Of a stretch of DNA of 64,000 nucleotides, positions 33,957 to 41,976 are shown one piece after another. Every line of letters starts with the position of its first letter. The stretch's first letter is position 1. A program made the translations under genes and the position numbers. The stretch covers positions 94,206-158,205 of the forward strand of contig JAFUVS010000017.1 in the NCBI GenBank assembly GCA_017471175.1, in the 5' to 3' direction. Source of the DNA: Paludibacteraceae bacterium (GTDB lineage Bacteria > Bacteroidota > Bacteroidia > Bacteroidales > Paludibacteraceae). The notes beneath the pieces were generated by a model. That model was not told where the DNA came from. It searched no databases and saw only the letters and a program-made list of their open reading frames with translations.

Positions 33957-36014
33957 ATGATACCCCGTGATACGATAGACAGGATTTTTTCTGCCGCTCA
34001 CATAGAGGATGTGGTGGGGCAGTACGTGTCGCTCAAGAAGCGCGGTGCGAACCTGATTGGTCTGTGTCCGTTCCATTCGGAGAAAACGGGCAGTTTCACG
34101 GTGTCTCCCTCCAAAGGTATATACAAGTGTTTCGGTTGCGGCAAGGCGGGTAATGTGGTCAATTTCGTGATGGAGATTGAGCAGTGCGGTTATCCCGAGG
34201 CGTTGAAACTGCTCGCCAAACGGTATCATATTGAGGTGGAAGACAGGGAATTGACCGCGGAAGAGCAGCAGCGGCAGGACAACCGTGAGTCGATGTTCGT
34301 GGTGAATGAGTTTGCGCAGAAGTGGTTTGTGGAGCAACTATGGGAGACGGCAGAGGGGAAAGCAATCGGTTTAAGTTATTTCCGCGAGCGGGGTTTGCAG
34401 GACGAGACGATACGTCGCTTCGGGCTTGGATACAGTCCGGCGAAGGGTAATCCGCTGACGGAGGCGTTGCAGAAAAAAGGTTTTGCGGAGCGTTTTATTG
34501 TGAGCGATGCGGAGACGGGTATCGGAACGGGCTTAGTGGGCAAGTCGGAGGACGGCAGGCTATATGACCGTTTTCGCGATCGTGTTATCTTCCCTATTCA
34601 TACCATATCGGGCAAGACGGTAGCTTTTGCCGGCAGGATTCTGAAGAAGAAAGAGAATACGGGCAAATACGTCAATTCACCGGACTCGATTATCTACTCC
34701 AAGACCCGCGAACTATATGGTATGTTCTTGGCGAAGCAGGCTATCAAACGTGCGGACAGGTGCTACCTCGTGGAGGGTCAGATGGATGTTATATCGCTGT
34801 ATCAGTCTGGCATACAGAATGTAGTGTCGAGCGGCGGCACGGCATTGACCAAGGAGCAGATACGTCTTATCCATCGTTTTACGGACAACATAACGATTAT
34901 CTACGACAGCGATGCAGCAGGTATTCATGCGGCATTGCGCGGGATTGATATGGTGTTGGAAGAGGGTATGAACGTGCAGGTGCTGTTGCTGCCGGACGGA
35001 AAAGACCCGGACGAGTTTGCAAGAAGTATGGACGCATCGTTGGTGGTGGAGTACATCGAGACGCACAGCACAGACTTTATCCACTACAAGGCGGATTTAT
35101 TGCTGCACGAAGCGGGCGAAGACCCGATACGCCGTTCGCAAGCCCTGACAGATATTCTTCATTCGATTGCATTAGAGCCGGAGTTGGTGAAGCGGAGCGA
35201 GCATATCCGTTTGTTGTCGGCGCTGTCGGGCAATGGCGAGGAGGACTTGCAGCGGGTGATGACCCGTCAGCGCAAGACGTATATAGACGAAAAAATCAAA
35301 CGGCGTGAGAGTGCAGTAGCGGGCGAAGGGACGACATTCCCATCAGAGGCTCCTTCACAAACAGCCGAAGCGACTGATACAGATGCCCCCGTGCAAGCGG
35401 ATACGACGTTGATGTACAGTGCACAGGACAAGCGACTTCAGCAGCGTTATGGTCAGTTGGATACGCATTTCCGCAACCTGATACAGGTGCTGTTGCGCGA
35501 TGGTCAGCGGGTGCTGTTTACCACGGAAGAGGGTCAGGCAGTGACGGCGGGCGCGTATATCCTCTCGCAGTTGGCGCAGGACGGGATAGAAGTGTCGAAC
35601 GAGGTGTATGCCCGCATTATGAAGGAGTATGAAACCCAAATGCAAGATGCGGGTTTCACGCCGGAAAGATACTTCTCATTCCACCAAGACCCGGCTATCA
35701 ATCAGTTGGCAATCAGTCTGCTGTCCGACCCGTACCCGCTTAGCCGTATGTTCAGCAAACAGTATGTGTCGGAGAACGTGGAAGCGGAGGTGAAGAAAGA
35801 AGATCCGAATGAATTGGTAAACTATATTATACAGATTCTGTTGGAGTTGAAGTTTGACCTAATCAATCTGCGTATCGATGAAGTGCAGCAGATGCTTTCG
35901 AGCGGGACGTTGGACGGCGCGAGCCAAGAGACGTTGCTGCGTCAGCAGATGGAATATATGCAGATACGCGGTCAGATTTCGCAGGCCTTGGGGAATCGAA
36001 TTACAGCGATATAA
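33957..36014 (+). CDS. dnaG: DNA primase
   Basis: A 685-residue primase that makes RNA primers at the replication fork. The zinc ligands are Cys37, His40, Cys58 and Cys61 (CPFHSEKTGSF...YKCFGCGKAGN). The TOPRIM domain contains YLVEGQMDVISLYQSGIQNVVSSGGTALT and TIIYDSDAAG near residues 262-325. The C-terminal third is less conserved and Gln-rich, as expected for the helicase-interaction region. Confidence 0.96.
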   Translation: MIPRDTIDRIFSAAHIEDVVGQYVSLKKRGANLIGLCPFHSEKTGSFTVSPSKGIYKCFGCGKAGNVVNFVMEIEQCGYPEALKLLAKRYHIEVEDRELTAEEQQRQDNRESMFVVNEFAQKWFVEQLWETAEGKAIGLSYFRERGLQDETIRRFGLGYSPAKGNPLTEALQKKGFAERFIVSDAETGIGTGLVGKSEDGRLYDRFRDRVIFPIHTISGKTVAFAGRILKKKENTGKYVNSPDSIIYSKTRELYGMFLAKQAIKRADRCYLVEGQMDVISLYQSGIQNVVSSGGTALTKEQIRLIHRFTDNITIIYDSDAAGIHAALRGIDMVLEEGMNVQVLLLPDGKDPDEFARSMDASLVVEYIETHSTDFIHYKADLLLHEAGEDPIRRSQALTDILHSIALEPELVKRSEHIRLLSALSGNGEEDLQRVMTRQRKTYIDEKIKRRESAVAGEGTTFPSEAPSQTAEATDTDAPVQADTTLMYSAQDKRLQQRYGQLDTHFRNLIQVLLRDGQRVLFTTEEGQAVTAGAYILSQLAQDGIEVSNEVYARIMKEYETQMQDAGFTPERYFSFHQDPAINQLAISLLSDPYPLSRMFSKQYVSENVEAEVKKEDPNELVNYIIQILLELKFDLINLRIDEVQQMLSSGTLDGASQETLLRQQMEYMQIRGQISQALGNRITAI

Positions 36015-36028
36015 AAAATTTTTCAGTT

Positions 36029-36787
36029 ATGCTTTTTCCTACGATTGTATATGGTCCTATCCATTCCCGCCGTTTGGGTTTGTCCTTGGGAATGAACGTA
36101 ATGCCGACTTCGGTTAAGTTGTGTACGTTTGACTGTGTGTATTGCGAGTGCGGTTTCAATACGCCGGTCAATCATCCTGTGTTGCCCACCCGCGAGACGA
36201 TTAGCGAGGCATTGGCAACCGCTCTCAAAGATATGGCGCAGCAGCCGGATGTGATTACTTTTTCGGGTAACGGCGAGCCGACGTTGCATCCCGATTTTGC
36301 GGGCGTGATAGATGACACTATGGCACTTCGCGACCGCTATTGTCCGCAGGCGCAAGTGTGCGTGTTGAGCAACTCGACGCAGTTGGGCAGGGCGGATGTG
36401 GTGTCAGCCCTTCGGAAAGTGGACCAGCGGATTCTGAAATTGGATTCGGCAATAGATGCCACGATGCGGGCGATAGACTGCCCTGTCAACAAGGACTTGA
36501 CGGTGGAACAGATTATCGGTTATTTAGAGCAGTTCGGGGGCGATTTCACGTTGCAGACCTGCTTCTTGCGCGGGACGCGGGACGGGCAGACGATTGACAA
36601 CACGACAGAAGAGGAAGTGGCGGCTTGGTACGATGCGGTGGAGCGTCTGATGCCGAAGAAGATAATGATTTATGTGATAGACCGCGCCACGCCGGTACGC
36701 ACTTTGGAGAAAATCAGTCGCGAACGTATGGAGCAGATTGCCGCGCCGCTTCAAGCGAAAGGATATGAGGTGGAGATTTCCGCATAA
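36029..36787 (+). CDS. radical SAM protein (COG0731-like)
   Basis: A 252-residue radical S-adenosylmethionine protein. The cluster motif is CTFDCVYCECG (Cys-x3-Cys-x2-Cys) near residue 32. The start (IVYGPIHSRRLGLSLGMNVMP) and VITFSGNGEPTLHPDF near 73 are typical of the COG0731 group, whose bacterial members have no firm function. It lies between dnaG (14-base gap) and a helicase gene. Confidence 0.85.
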   Translation: MLFPTIVYGPIHSRRLGLSLGMNVMPTSVKLCTFDCVYCECGFNTPVNHPVLPTRETISEALATALKDMAQQPDVITFSGNGEPTLHPDFAGVIDDTMALRDRYCPQAQVCVLSNSTQLGRADVVSALRKVDQRILKLDSAIDATMRAIDCPVNKDLTVEQIIGYLEQFGGDFTLQTCFLRGTRDGQTIDNTTEEEVAAWYDAVERLMPKKIMIYVIDRATPVRTLEKISRERMEQIAAPLQAKGYEVEISA

Positions 36788-36820
36788 AAGGATGAATAAA
36801 CGGATTGGAGAAAAAGAAGT

Positions 36821-38113
36821 ATGTATTTTGACGAATTAGAGTTATCGGACGGCGTGTTGGATGCGCTATGGGATATGCATTTTGATGTATGCACGTCTGT
36901 TCAGGAGAAGACGATACCCGTATTATTGGAGGGGAAGGATGTCATTAGTTGTGCGCAGACAGGAACGGGCAAGACGGCGGCGTATATACTGCCGCTGCTG
37001 ACGAATTTGCAGAATGACGGACACGATGCGGATAAGCTCAATGCGATTATAATGGCTCCCACTCGCGAACTGGCTCAGCAGATAGACCAGCAGATGGAAG
37101 GATTCGGCTTCTACGTACCTTTCTCATCAGTACCTATCTATGGTGGCAATGACGGCGGTGCGTGGGGCAATCAGGTAACGGGGTTGCAGAAAGGCGCAGA
37201 CATAGCGATAGCGACACCGGGACGGCTAATCAGTCTGATGAATATCTACGATGTGGACTTTTCGGGAGTCAAATACTTCATTTTGGACGAGGCGGACAGG
37301 ATGCTTGATATGGGCTTCTACGACGACATAATGACCATCGTGAAGCGTTTGCCGGCAGAGCGTCAGACCATCTTGTTTTCAGCCACGATGCCGCAGGATA
37401 TACGCAAATTGGCGAAGACGATTATGCACAATCCCGTAGAGATACAGATAGCCGTGAGCCGTCCGCCGGAGAGTATTCGTCAGATGGCAGTGGATTTATA
37501 CGAAGGTCAGAAGACGGGAATGGTGCAGTGGCTGCTCGGCAGCGAATCACCTTTGCTTGCAGGCGGGGACGGCGAGCGGATGAAGAAAGTGATACTGTTC
37601 GCAGGCAGGAAACAGCGCGTGAAGGAACTGACGCGCGCACTGCAGCAGAAAGGACTTGACGCGCGGGCGATGCACTCCGACCTGACGCAGAAAGAGCGGG
37701 ACGAGGTGATGTTGGACTTCCGCAACGGAAAAGTGGATGTATTAGTGGCAACGGATATCGTAGCACGGGGAATCGATGTGGACGATATACCGTTGGTTAT
37801 CAACTACGATGTACCCCGCGATGCGGAAGACTATGTACACCGCATCGGCAGGACGGCACGGGCGGAGAATCAAGGTGTGGCGGTCACATTAGTGAGCGAA
37901 GAGGAACAGCGGTATTTTTATAAGATTGAGCAGTTCTTACATAAGACCATAGAGCGACAGGCTCTACCGACAGCGTTGGGTGAAGGTCCCAAGCCATATT
38001 CCCCAAGTCCCAACAGCCGCAGCGGCAGCAAGAAACGGCGCGGCGGCAAGCCTTCGGGCAAGTTCTACCACCGAAAGAAAGGCGGTAAGAAGAACGAACC
38101 CAAGGTTACCTAA
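36821..38113 (+). CDS. DEAD-box ATP-dependent RNA helicase
   Basis: A 430-residue RNA helicase. Motifs in order: Q-motif region near residue 25 (CTSVQEKTIPVLLEG), Walker A AQTGTGKT at 45-52, PTRELAQQI, the DEAD box in FILDEADRMLDMGF near 150, FSATMP (SAT) near 187, ATDIVARGIDVDD and HRIGRTARA near 345. The tail (SRSGSKKRRGGKPSGKFYHRKKGGKK) is basic and probably binds RNA. It likely helps ribosome assembly or RNA decay (inference). Confidence 0.94.
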   Translation: MYFDELELSDGVLDALWDMHFDVCTSVQEKTIPVLLEGKDVISCAQTGTGKTAAYILPLLTNLQNDGHDADKLNAIIMAPTRELAQQIDQQMEGFGFYVPFSSVPIYGGNDGGAWGNQVTGLQKGADIAIATPGRLISLMNIYDVDFSGVKYFILDEADRMLDMGFYDDIMTIVKRLPAERQTILFSATMPQDIRKLAKTIMHNPVEIQIAVSRPPESIRQMAVDLYEGQKTGMVQWLLGSESPLLAGGDGERMKKVILFAGRKQRVKELTRALQQKGLDARAMHSDLTQKERDEVMLDFRNGKVDVLVATDIVARGIDVDDIPLVINYDVPRDAEDYVHRIGRTARAENQGVAVTLVSEEEQRYFYKIEQFLHKTIERQALPTALGEGPKPYSPSPNSRSGSKKRRGGKPSGKFYHRKKGGKKNEPKVT

Positions 38114-38139
38114 ATCATTCACTAAAAACGATTCAGCCT

Positions 38140-39735
38140 ATGAAAAAAGATTTTCTTTATTGGTGCCTTACAGGCATAGTATGTTTACTGATAGTGAGTT
38201 GCAAGCGGCGGCAGGCGGTGGTCGTCTATTTTGAGAACGATGTGCACTGCGCCGTGGATGCCTACGTGGACATAGCAGCAATGCGAGACTCGGCTCTGCT
38301 AACCACTCCTTACGTGAGCGTCGTGAGTTCAGGGGACTTTTTTCAGGGCGATATAGTGGGTTCCATTTCGCAGGGAGAGTACATCGTGGACATAATGAAC
38401 ACCGTACCTTACGATGTGGTAACGCTTGGCAATCACGAGTTTGACTACGGTTTAGTGCAACAGAAACGTCTGTGCGAGCGATTGACGGCGGATGTGGTAT
38501 GCTGCAATCTCAGCCATCGGAATGCGGGCGGGATGCTGTATCCCGGGTATGTGATACGCGAGTATGGACCTGTGCGTGTGGCTTGTGTAGGAGTTGCCAC
38601 CCCGTCCACGATGCATACCTCTACCCCTACTTTCTTTATGGATTCGACGGGTCAGGTGGTGTATGATTTCCATCAGGAAGACACGTTTGAATGTGTACAG
38701 CGGGCAGCAGACGAGGCGCGCAGGAAAGGGGCAGATTATGTGATTGTACTCAGTCACCTTGGCGATGACTCACCGATGGGCAATAGTCCGGAGCTGATTC
38801 GTGCTACGCGAGGAATTGATGTCGTGTTGGACGGGCATGCGCACCACGTGATACGACAGCGGATGAACAATGCCGAAGGGAAAGAGGTATGGTTGGCTTC
38901 GACCGGCTCGAAGGGCAAGTACGTAGGTGAGCTGACTATTCCCGCAGAGGGCGGTGTGAAGATTCGTCTGATTGACCCGGTTACCATATCTGACTCTTTG
39001 TTGCCGGCAAGGGTGACGGATAAAATAGCGGAGATAGAGAGCCGATTGGATTCGTTAGTGAACAAGCCGGTCGGTTACAGCGAAGTGAACTTGTTAGATA
39101 GGGACTCACACAAGACGCGTATTATCCGTTGGCAAGAGACCAACCTGAGCGACTTCACGGCGGACGCGATGCGCGCTGTGGGCGGCGGTCAGATTGGCGT
39201 GATGCACGGCGGCGGACTGCGTGCTCCGATAGATACGGGTACAATCACGTTAGGCGAACTCATCTCGCTCTTCCCGTTCAATAACCGCTTGGCGAAGGTT
39301 AGAATGACGGGGCAGCAGTTGTTAGACGCGATGGAGGTGAGCGTGGCGAGTTATCCGGTGGAGAGCGGCGACTTCCATATATGCAGCGGCTTGCGTTACA
39401 GTATCGACCCGTCCGTGGCTTCATCCGTTCAGTGGGATGAGATGAAGATGTTCTGCGGGGTAGGTGATACGCGAAGGATTGTGCGTATGGAAGTGGAAAC
39501 GGCTGATGGCAAGTGGGAAGCGATTGACCCCGAAGCGAGTTATACGGTGTCGGGATTGAACTACACGTTGCTGTCGGGCGGTGCATCGGGTATGTTCCGT
39601 TACGCGGAGCCGATGCAGACGGAGGATATGAAAGATACGGACATACTGCTTCGGTACTTGCAATTGTTAGGCGATACGATTCGCGCCAATCGCTACCCCG
39701 AAAATCTTCACGAACGCCGTTTTGAGGTCCTGTAA
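38140..39735 (+). CDS. 5'-nucleotidase/UshA-like metallophosphoesterase lipoprotein
   Basis: A 531-residue protein. The N terminus is a lipoprotein signal with lipobox LIVSC (Cys21). The metallophosphatase domain shows VVSSGDFFQGD, TLGNHEFDYG near residue 105, VLSHLGDD near 208 and DGHAHH near 235. The 5'-nucleotidase C-terminal domain starts near residue 310 (NLSDFTADAMRAVGGGQIGVMHGGGLR) and includes GLNYTLLSGGASGM. Likely a periplasmic or surface-anchored nucleotide or phosphate-sugar hydrolase. The early FENDVHCAVD replaces the more usual NDxHG. Confidence 0.88.
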   Translation: MKKDFLYWCLTGIVCLLIVSCKRRQAVVVYFENDVHCAVDAYVDIAAMRDSALLTTPYVSVVSSGDFFQGDIVGSISQGEYIVDIMNTVPYDVVTLGNHEFDYGLVQQKRLCERLTADVVCCNLSHRNAGGMLYPGYVIREYGPVRVACVGVATPSTMHTSTPTFFMDSTGQVVYDFHQEDTFECVQRAADEARRKGADYVIVLSHLGDDSPMGNSPELIRATRGIDVVLDGHAHHVIRQRMNNAEGKEVWLASTGSKGKYVGELTIPAEGGVKIRLIDPVTISDSLLPARVTDKIAEIESRLDSLVNKPVGYSEVNLLDRDSHKTRIIRWQETNLSDFTADAMRAVGGGQIGVMHGGGLRAPIDTGTITLGELISLFPFNNRLAKVRMTGQQLLDAMEVSVASYPVESGDFHICSGLRYSIDPSVASSVQWDEMKMFCGVGDTRRIVRMEVETADGKWEAIDPEASYTVSGLNYTLLSGGASGMFRYAEPMQTEDMKDTDILLRYLQLLGDTIRANRYPENLHERRFEVL

Positions 39736-39755
39736 GGTTATAAGCGAGTATAATG

Positions 39756-39787
39756 TTTGTGCAAATGAGAAATTAGCGGTACTTTTG
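39756..39787 (+). promoter_or_regulatory. promoter of the lipoprotein gene at 39815
   Basis: TTTG (39756-39759), a 20-bp spacer and TACTTTTG (39780-39787); start codon 28 bases downstream. Confidence 0.8.
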
Positions 39788-39814
39788 CGCGTTAAATGAC
39801 AAAGAGGTAAGAAT

Positions 39815-41017
39815 ATGAAACGAATTTTTTACTTATCGTTGGTTTTTATCTGCCTGCTGATAAGTGGTTGCGGCATCAATAGTTCGCACTATCCGAACAC
39901 GAACGGCAACACGAATGTGGTGATTAAAGACGGCAATTTCCGCTACCTGAAGAAAGTAACGGGTGAGTGTACACAGAGTTACGTGTTCGGCATAGGCGGT
40001 TTGTCGAAGCGTTCGCTGACCGACAATGCCATACAGAATATGTACGACAACGCCAACCTGCAAGACGGACAGGTGATTATCAATATCACTACCACCGTCA
40101 CTTCGCAAATCTATTTCCCTATCGTCTATACCAAGCGCCACGCTACGGCATACGGTATGGTGATTGAGTTCGCCGGAGATGAGGGCACTTTAGGGTACGA
40201 TGAAGGCTACAAGCAATGGGAAAAGAAACACCGTGCCAATGCCGAGCGCGTGAGTGCCGAACCTGCCACCGATGCAACGGGAGATAATGCGGCTGCGGAT
40301 GAAGGCGGACAGACGGCAAAAGAGATGACCTACCCGACAAGCGACAAATTTACATTTACGGTAGCGGACGGCAGAAAAGTGGTGTTTGCGCCTGGAAACC
40401 TTTGCTACAATGTGAGCGAACATACTTGGATGTTTGCATCGGAGCAATACGATGCGTTGGGGACAGAGAACTCGCTGACGGACGTGATGGACTTGTTCTG
40501 TTGGGGAACGGGCGACCGTCCGACAGCGTTCACGAATTTTTCAACGGATTTCACGGACTTTGAGGAATGGGGCAGAAACTACATTGTGAACGGGGGTAAG
40601 AAGCAATGGCGCACGCTGACGAGCAACGAATGGTACTATCTGCTCAATAAACGCGATGATGCTAAATCCCGCTTCACATTAGCCACAGTAAACGGCGTGG
40701 CAGGAATGCTCATTCTGCCGGATAACCTCCGCTTGCCGCAGAAGAACCGCTACGTAGCGGGCAAAAACGGCACGAAAGCCTCGGACAACAAGTACAACAC
40801 CACCCAGTGGAAGAAGATGGAGGAGAAAGGTTGCGTTTTTCTGCCGATGACGGGTTTCTCGGACGGCGAAGTGGTGAGCAAAGCCGAAACGGTAGGTTAC
40901 TATTGGTCAGCCAGTTCGGGCAGTGCTTTCTCGTTCGGCAAGGACTACTTGTATCCTCGTTCAACGACTCCGACTAATCGCGGTTGTGCCGTTCGTTTGG
41001 TTCGCGAAGCGCAATAA
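39815..41017 (+). CDS. lipoprotein with Fibrobacter succinogenes major paralogous-type domain
   Basis: A 400-residue lipoprotein (lipobox LISGC, Cys19). Residues about 35-150 resemble a small Bacteroidetes lipoprotein domain of the DUF6567 type (NVVIKDGNFRYLKKVTGECTQSYVFGIGGLSKRSLTDNAI). After a low-complexity linker (about 145-180) comes a domain with the Fibrobacter paralogous pattern: KVVFAPGNLCYNVSEHTWMFA, WRTLTSNEWYYLL, GVAGMLILPDN, TQWKKMEEKGCVFLPMTGF, GYYWSASSG and the final CAVRLVRE. Two domains usually found separately are thus joined. The 3' end overlaps the convergent gene by 44 bases. Function unknown. Confidence 0.75.
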   Translation: MKRIFYLSLVFICLLISGCGINSSHYPNTNGNTNVVIKDGNFRYLKKVTGECTQSYVFGIGGLSKRSLTDNAIQNMYDNANLQDGQVIINITTTVTSQIYFPIVYTKRHATAYGMVIEFAGDEGTLGYDEGYKQWEKKHRANAERVSAEPATDATGDNAAADEGGQTAKEMTYPTSDKFTFTVADGRKVVFAPGNLCYNVSEHTWMFASEQYDALGTENSLTDVMDLFCWGTGDRPTAFTNFSTDFTDFEEWGRNYIVNGGKKQWRTLTSNEWYYLLNKRDDAKSRFTLATVNGVAGMLILPDNLRLPQKNRYVAGKNGTKASDNKYNTTQWKKMEEKGCVFLPMTGFSDGEVVSKAETVGYYWSASSGSAFSFGKDYLYPRSTTPTNRGCAVRLVREAQ

Positions 41018-41900
41018 GTTTGGTCCACGGAAAATATAGTGCTACGGGCAGAAGGGTATTGATGAACCAGATTGCCACAGCCACTAAAGCTGCCGTAGGT
41101 GCATCCGACCCGTAAAAGCCCAAGATGAAGACCGCCCAACTGCCCCGGATACCTGCATCCGCCACGGGGATATTGGGAGTGAGCGTAACAAACAGATAAT
41201 AAGCGGGGAGCGCGACACAAAGGTTAGCGAAAGAGATGGACTGACCTGCCCACGACAAGGCTAATGCGAACTGAACAAGCCAACAGCCATAACGCGCGAC
41301 ACTCCACGCGAAAGTAATAAGTAATTGCCTGCCTGACAGTCGAATAGACCGAGGCAGGCTTTTATATTGCAGCGCACCGAAAAGCGCAAGCACAAGAGCC
41401 GCCACAAGTGCGATTTGGGGAAGATAAGGCAAGGATGTATGACGCAGGAAAAGGATGGCAGGAAAGAAGCCGCAAACCACAATCACTACCGTCTGAATAA
41501 GTCCGCCATACAGCCCCATAACGAATGCTTGCTTGCTATGTTCACGCGTACCAAGCCGCAACACGCGCGCAGGAATATCGCCTAACCGATAAGGGGTTAT
41601 GAAAGCTGCCATCTGACCATATAAGACCTGCCGAATCGCTTCGCGATACGAGACAGGGTGCAATTCGGAAAGCAACTGTCTCCACTTGCTTGCCTCGCAA
41701 AAGAAATTGAGAGGAAGAAGGAGAACACAACCCAAGAGTGCAGTCCACTGTAGAAAATCGGCACGCGAAAAGACGGCTGCAAACGAGGCATAGTCATCAA
41801 ACGTCAGGAGCCGATATATAAGGTAGGCATAAGCCGCCAACATAACCGACCACTCAATGAGCCGAAAAACAGTCTTTCGTATGGGTAAAACCTTGTTCAC
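40974..41900 (-). CDS. flippase-like membrane protein (lysylphosphatidylglycerol synthase TM/UPF0104 type)
   Basis: About 308 residues with some eight hydrophobic segments. The pattern (FFCEASKWRQLLSELHPVSYREAIRQVLYGQMAAFITPYRLGDIPARVLRLG near residues 65-115) is typical of the lysylphosphatidylglycerol synthase transmembrane family, which includes lipid flippases. I prefer the GTG at 41900 as start: the frame is open further up, but that part lies inside the promoter at 41922-41952. An ATG at 41843 is the alternative. The 3' end overlaps the convergent lipoprotein gene by 44 bases. Confidence 0.7.
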   Translation of the reverse strand: MNKVLPIRKTVFRLIEWSVMLAAYAYLIYRLLTFDDYASFAAVFSRADFLQWTALLGCVLLLPLNFFCEASKWRQLLSELHPVSYREAIRQVLYGQMAAFITPYRLGDIPARVLRLGTREHSKQAFVMGLYGGLIQTVVIVVCGFFPAILFLRHTSLPYLPQIALVAALVLALFGALQYKSLPRSIRLSGRQLLITFAWSVARYGCWLVQFALALSWAGQSISFANLCVALPAYYLFVTLTPNIPVADAGIRGSWAVFILGFYGSDAPTAALVAVAIWFINTLLPVALYFPWTKLIALREPNERHNRD

Positions 41901-41921
41901 AGAAGATTCGCAATGGACGGG

Positions 41922-41952
41922 CAAAAGTATTGAAATGATTGTACATATACAA
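41922..41952 (-). promoter_or_regulatory. minus-strand promoter of the two-way module
   Basis: TTG (41952-41950), a 20-bp spacer and TACTTTTG (41929-41922) on the minus strand. It is interleaved with the plus-strand promoter at 41939-41969. Confidence 0.75.
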
Positions 41953-41969
41953 GGAAAGCGATACTTTTG
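41939..41969 (+). promoter_or_regulatory. plus-strand promoter of the two-way module; leaderless start
   Basis: TTG (41939-41941), a 20-bp spacer and TACTTTTG (41962-41969). The ATG at 41977 comes 7 bases after the -7 box, where transcription should begin, so the message is expected to be leaderless. Confidence 0.75.
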
Positions 41970-41976
41970 CGCTGTT

